Assembly: GCF_051014445.1 (NCBI RefSeq)
Contig: NW_027488366.1
Coordinates: forward strand, 18,990,001-19,054,000
DNA: 64,000 nt
Direction: 5' to 3'
Source of the DNA: Colletes latitarsis
Lineage: Eukaryota; Arthropoda; Insecta; Hymenoptera; Colletidae
The translations under genes and the position numbers were made by a program. How positions within the stretch are numbered: the first letter of the stretch is position 1; every line of letters starts with the position of its first letter. Below the pieces are notes generated by a model that was given only the letters and a program-made list of their open reading frames with translations, did no database searches and was not told the DNA's origin. Of the stretch, positions 61,406 through 64,000 are shown one piece after another.

Positions 61406-64000
61406 AATCGCAACCGGGATTAATACCCTGTTCGGTGTGGTACCACATTACTACGTGGTCCGAGCCAGAAAAAGGCCAGGATCTGGCCAGCAAGTACGCG
61501 AAAAATGCGAAGGTACGAGCCAGATGAGGGCAAATCCCAGACCTAACCGAGATATAACCGGCGTTATCCTCTAAAATACTATTCGGAACCAGCTTTTATT
61601 GACTGTTTCAGTGAGGTACCTCATAACTACGTGATACAAACCAGAAAAAGGCCAGGATCTGGCCAACAAGTATGCGAAAAATGCGAAAGTACGAGCCAGA
61701 TGAGGGCAAATCCCAGACCTAACCGAGACATAAACGGCGTTATCCTCTAAAATATTAATCGCAACCAGGTTTAATTGACTGTTTCAGTGTGGTCCCACAT
61801 TACTACTTGGTCCAAGCCAGAAAAAGGCCAGGATCTGGCCAACAAGTATGGGAAAAATGCGAAGGTACGAGCCAGATGAGGGCAAATCCGAGACCTAACC
61901 GAGATATAACCGGCGTTATCCTCTAAAACACTAATCGGAACCAGCTTTTATTGACCGTTTCAGTGAGGTACCTCATTACTACGTGGTCCAAACCAGAAAA
62001 AACCCAGCATCTGGCCAACAAGTATGCGAAAAAAACGAAAGTATGAGCAAGATGATTGCAAATACCAGAACTAACCCAGACATAACCAGCGTTTTCCTCT
62101 AAAACACTAATCGGAACCAGTTTTTATTGACTGTTTCACTGTGGTACCACATTACTACGTGATCCAAACCAGAAAAAGCCCAGGATCTTGCGAACAAGTA
62201 TGCGAGAAACGCGAAAGTACGGGCCAGATGAGGGCAAATCCCAGAACTAACCGAGACATAACCTGCGTTATCCTGTAAAATTTAAGTCGCAACCAGGTTT
62301 ACTTGACTGTTTCAGTGTGGTACCCCATTACTACGTGATCCTAACAATAGAAGAACACAGGATCTGGCCATTCAAGTATGCGAACAATGCGAAAGTGTGG
62401 GCCAGATGAGGGCAAATCCCAGACCTAACCGAGATATAACCGGCAATATCCTCTAAAATATTAATCGAAACCGGGTTTAATTGACTGTTTCAGTGAGGTA
62501 CCTCATGACTACGTGGTCCAAACCAGAAAAAACCCAGCATCTGGCCAACAAGTATGCGAAAAAAGCGAAAGTATGAGCAAGATGATTGCAAATACCAGAA
62601 CTAACCCAGACATAACCAGCGTTATCCTCTAAAACACTAATCGGAACCAGTTTTTATTGACTGTTTCACTGTGGTACCACATTACTACGTGATCCAAACC
62701 AGAAAAAGCCCAGGATCTGGCCAACAAGTATGCGAAAAATGCGAAAGTACGAGCCAGATGAGGGCAAAACCCAGACCTAACCGAGACATAACCGGCGTTA
62801 TCCTCTAAAATATTAATCGCAACCAGGTTTAGTTCACTGTTCAGGTGTGGAACCTCATTACTACGGGATCCACACCAGAAGAAACCCAGGATCTGGCCAA
62901 CAAATATGCGAAAAACGCGAAAGTATGAGCCAGATGATTGCAAATACCAGAACTAACCCAGACGTAGCCAGCGTTATCCTCTAAAATACTATTCGGAACC
63001 AGTTTCTATTGACTGTTTCAGTGTGGTACCACATTACTACGTGATACAAACCAGAAAAAGGCCAGGATCTGGCCAACAAGTATGCGAAAAATGCGAAAGT
63101 ACGAGCCAGATGAGGGCAAAACCCAGACCTAACCGAGACATAACCTGCGTTATCCTCTAAAATATTAATCGCAACCAAGGTTTAATTGACTGTTTCGGTG
63201 TGGAATGTCATTATTACGGGATACAAACCTGGAAAACCCCAGGATCTGGCCAACAAGTACGCGAAAAATGCGAAAGTACGAGCCAGATGAGGGCAAATCC
63301 CAGACCTAATCGAGACATAAACGGCGTTATCCTCTAAAATATTAATCGCAACCAGGTTTAATTGACTGTTTCAGTGTGGTCCCACATTAATACTTGGTCC
63401 AAGCCAGAAAAAGGCCAGGATCTGGCCAACAAGTATGGGAAAAATGCGAAGGTACGAGCCAGATGAGGGCAAATCCGAGTCCTAACCGAGATATAACCGG
63501 CGTAATCCTGTAAAACACTAATCGGAACCAGCTTTTATTGACCGTTTCAGTGAGGTACCTCATTACTACGTGGTCCAAACCAGAAAAAACCCAGCATCTG
63601 GCCAACAAGTATGCGATAAAAGCGAAAGTATGAGCAAGATGATTGCAAATACCAGAACTAACCCAGACATTACCAGCGTTATCCTCTAAAACACTAATCG
63701 GAACCAGTTTTTGTTGACTGTTTCAGTGTGGTACCACATTACTACGTGATCCAGCCAGAAAAAGCCCAGGATCTGGCCAACAAGTATGCGAGAAATGCGA
63801 AAGTACGAGCCAGATGAGGGCAAAACCCAGACCTAACCGCGACATACCCGGCGTTATCCTCTTACATATTAATCGAAACCAGGTTTAATTGACTGTTCAG
63901 GTGTGGATCCTCATTACTACGGGATCCAAACAACAAAAAACCCAGCAACTGGCAAACAAGTATGCGAAACAAGCGAAAGTATGAGCCAGATGATTGCAAA
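61406..64000. repeat. Irregular terminal monomers
   Basis: About 15 monomers with more individual variants than elsewhere: CAACCGGGATTAATACCCTG at 61410, CCTGTAAAATTTAAGTCG at 62273, TTAGTTCACTGTTCAGG at 62829, and CCTCTTACATATTAATCG at 63859. A loose offset of 1587 bp (9 monomers plus 3) relates about 61600-62100 to 63190-63690, including the rare TATGGGAAAAATGCG (61847 and 63434). AACCAGTTTTTATTGAC forms near 62115, 62647 and 63704 are shared. The array continues to the window end in phase. Confidence 0.8.

Larger units (their letters stand above)
1..64000. repeat. 176-bp satellite array, whole window
   Basis: A monomer of about 176 bp repeats head to tail from the first base to the last, about 364 copies, all in one orientation. 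Landmarks recur in fixed order in every copy: the TTATCCTCTAAAAT stretch, TTGACTGTTTC, the GGTACC or GGAACC centre, an A-rich run, GGATCTGG, and the GCGAAA motifs. Single-base indels explain nearly all length changes, for example 175 bp near 7060 and 177 bp near 21146. No inversion or foreign insertion was seen. The length fits one nucleosome per monomer, as in many centromeric satellites. A centromeric role is inferred, not shown. I do not recognise the family. Confidence 0.98.

Noticed and set aside
1..64000. CRISPR array
   Set aside because: The repeats are about 176 bp with no alternating unique spacers, and no associated genes are present. The whole period is repeated sequence.
1..64000. 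Primate alpha satellite or the Arabidopsis 178-bp satellite
   Set aside because: The monomer length is close, but the sequence does not resemble what I remember of either family. The likeness is limited to period and higher-order organisation.
1..64000. Ribosomal, tRNA or snRNA gene tandem arrays
   Set aside because: No tRNA arms, A/B box pairs with consistent spacing, terminator T-runs or rRNA-like conserved stretches were seen. The monomer is too short for 5S units with a recognisable 120-base gene.

Overview
The whole 64 kb window is one uninterrupted satellite DNA array. A monomer of about 176 bp is repeated head to tail in a single orientation, roughly 364 times. I found no credible protein-coding gene, RNA gene, transposon, simple-sequence block, telomere repeat or unique-sequence island. 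A multi-kilobase higher-order satellite points to a eukaryotic chromosome, most likely centromeric or pericentromeric heterochromatin. I do not recognise the monomer as any named satellite and cannot name the species. One hand-counted monomer (7147-7322) has about 45% GC and 7 CpG where about 9 are expected, so CpG is only mildly depleted.

The basic order is an alternation of two monomer classes, A and B, giving a 352-bp dimer. A carries a 12-bp palindrome with GGTACC. B lacks it and carries GGATCC. Variants A2, B', C, D and a diverged class E are placed among them. Phase is kept almost perfectly: from 611 to 62943 there are 354 monomers of 176 bp plus only 28 extra bases.

Layout. 1-4344: left block, duplicated at 12859-16850 with a 352-bp difference. 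1881-5170: a 14-monomer (2464-bp) offset repeat. 5171-7778: mosaic of segments seen elsewhere. 7779-12400: block of the diverged E subfamily with its own 7-monomer (1235-bp) repeat. 12401-18092: 528-bp and 704-bp local tandem duplications, then a transition. 18093-29183: higher-order repeat beta (18 monomers, 3169 bp) in four copies, one cut to 10 monomers and one to 17. 29184-30922: transition. 30923-46335: higher-order repeat gamma (34 or 32 monomers, 5983 or 5631 bp) in two full copies and one partial. 46336-49943: transition and a partial delta copy. 49944-61405: higher-order repeat delta (21 monomers, 3701 bp) and its flanks. 61406-64000: more irregular monomers, possibly an older layer or an approach to an array edge.

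The many open reading frames of 60-127 codons come from the satellite itself. Because 176 is not divisible by 3, frame is lost at each monomer boundary. The sequence supports a picture of repeated unequal exchange and local amplification, and of a short dyad at a fixed monomer position that is rebuilt by different sequences in different classes. All repeat boundaries were read by eye and are approximate to tens of bases unless an exact match point is given.
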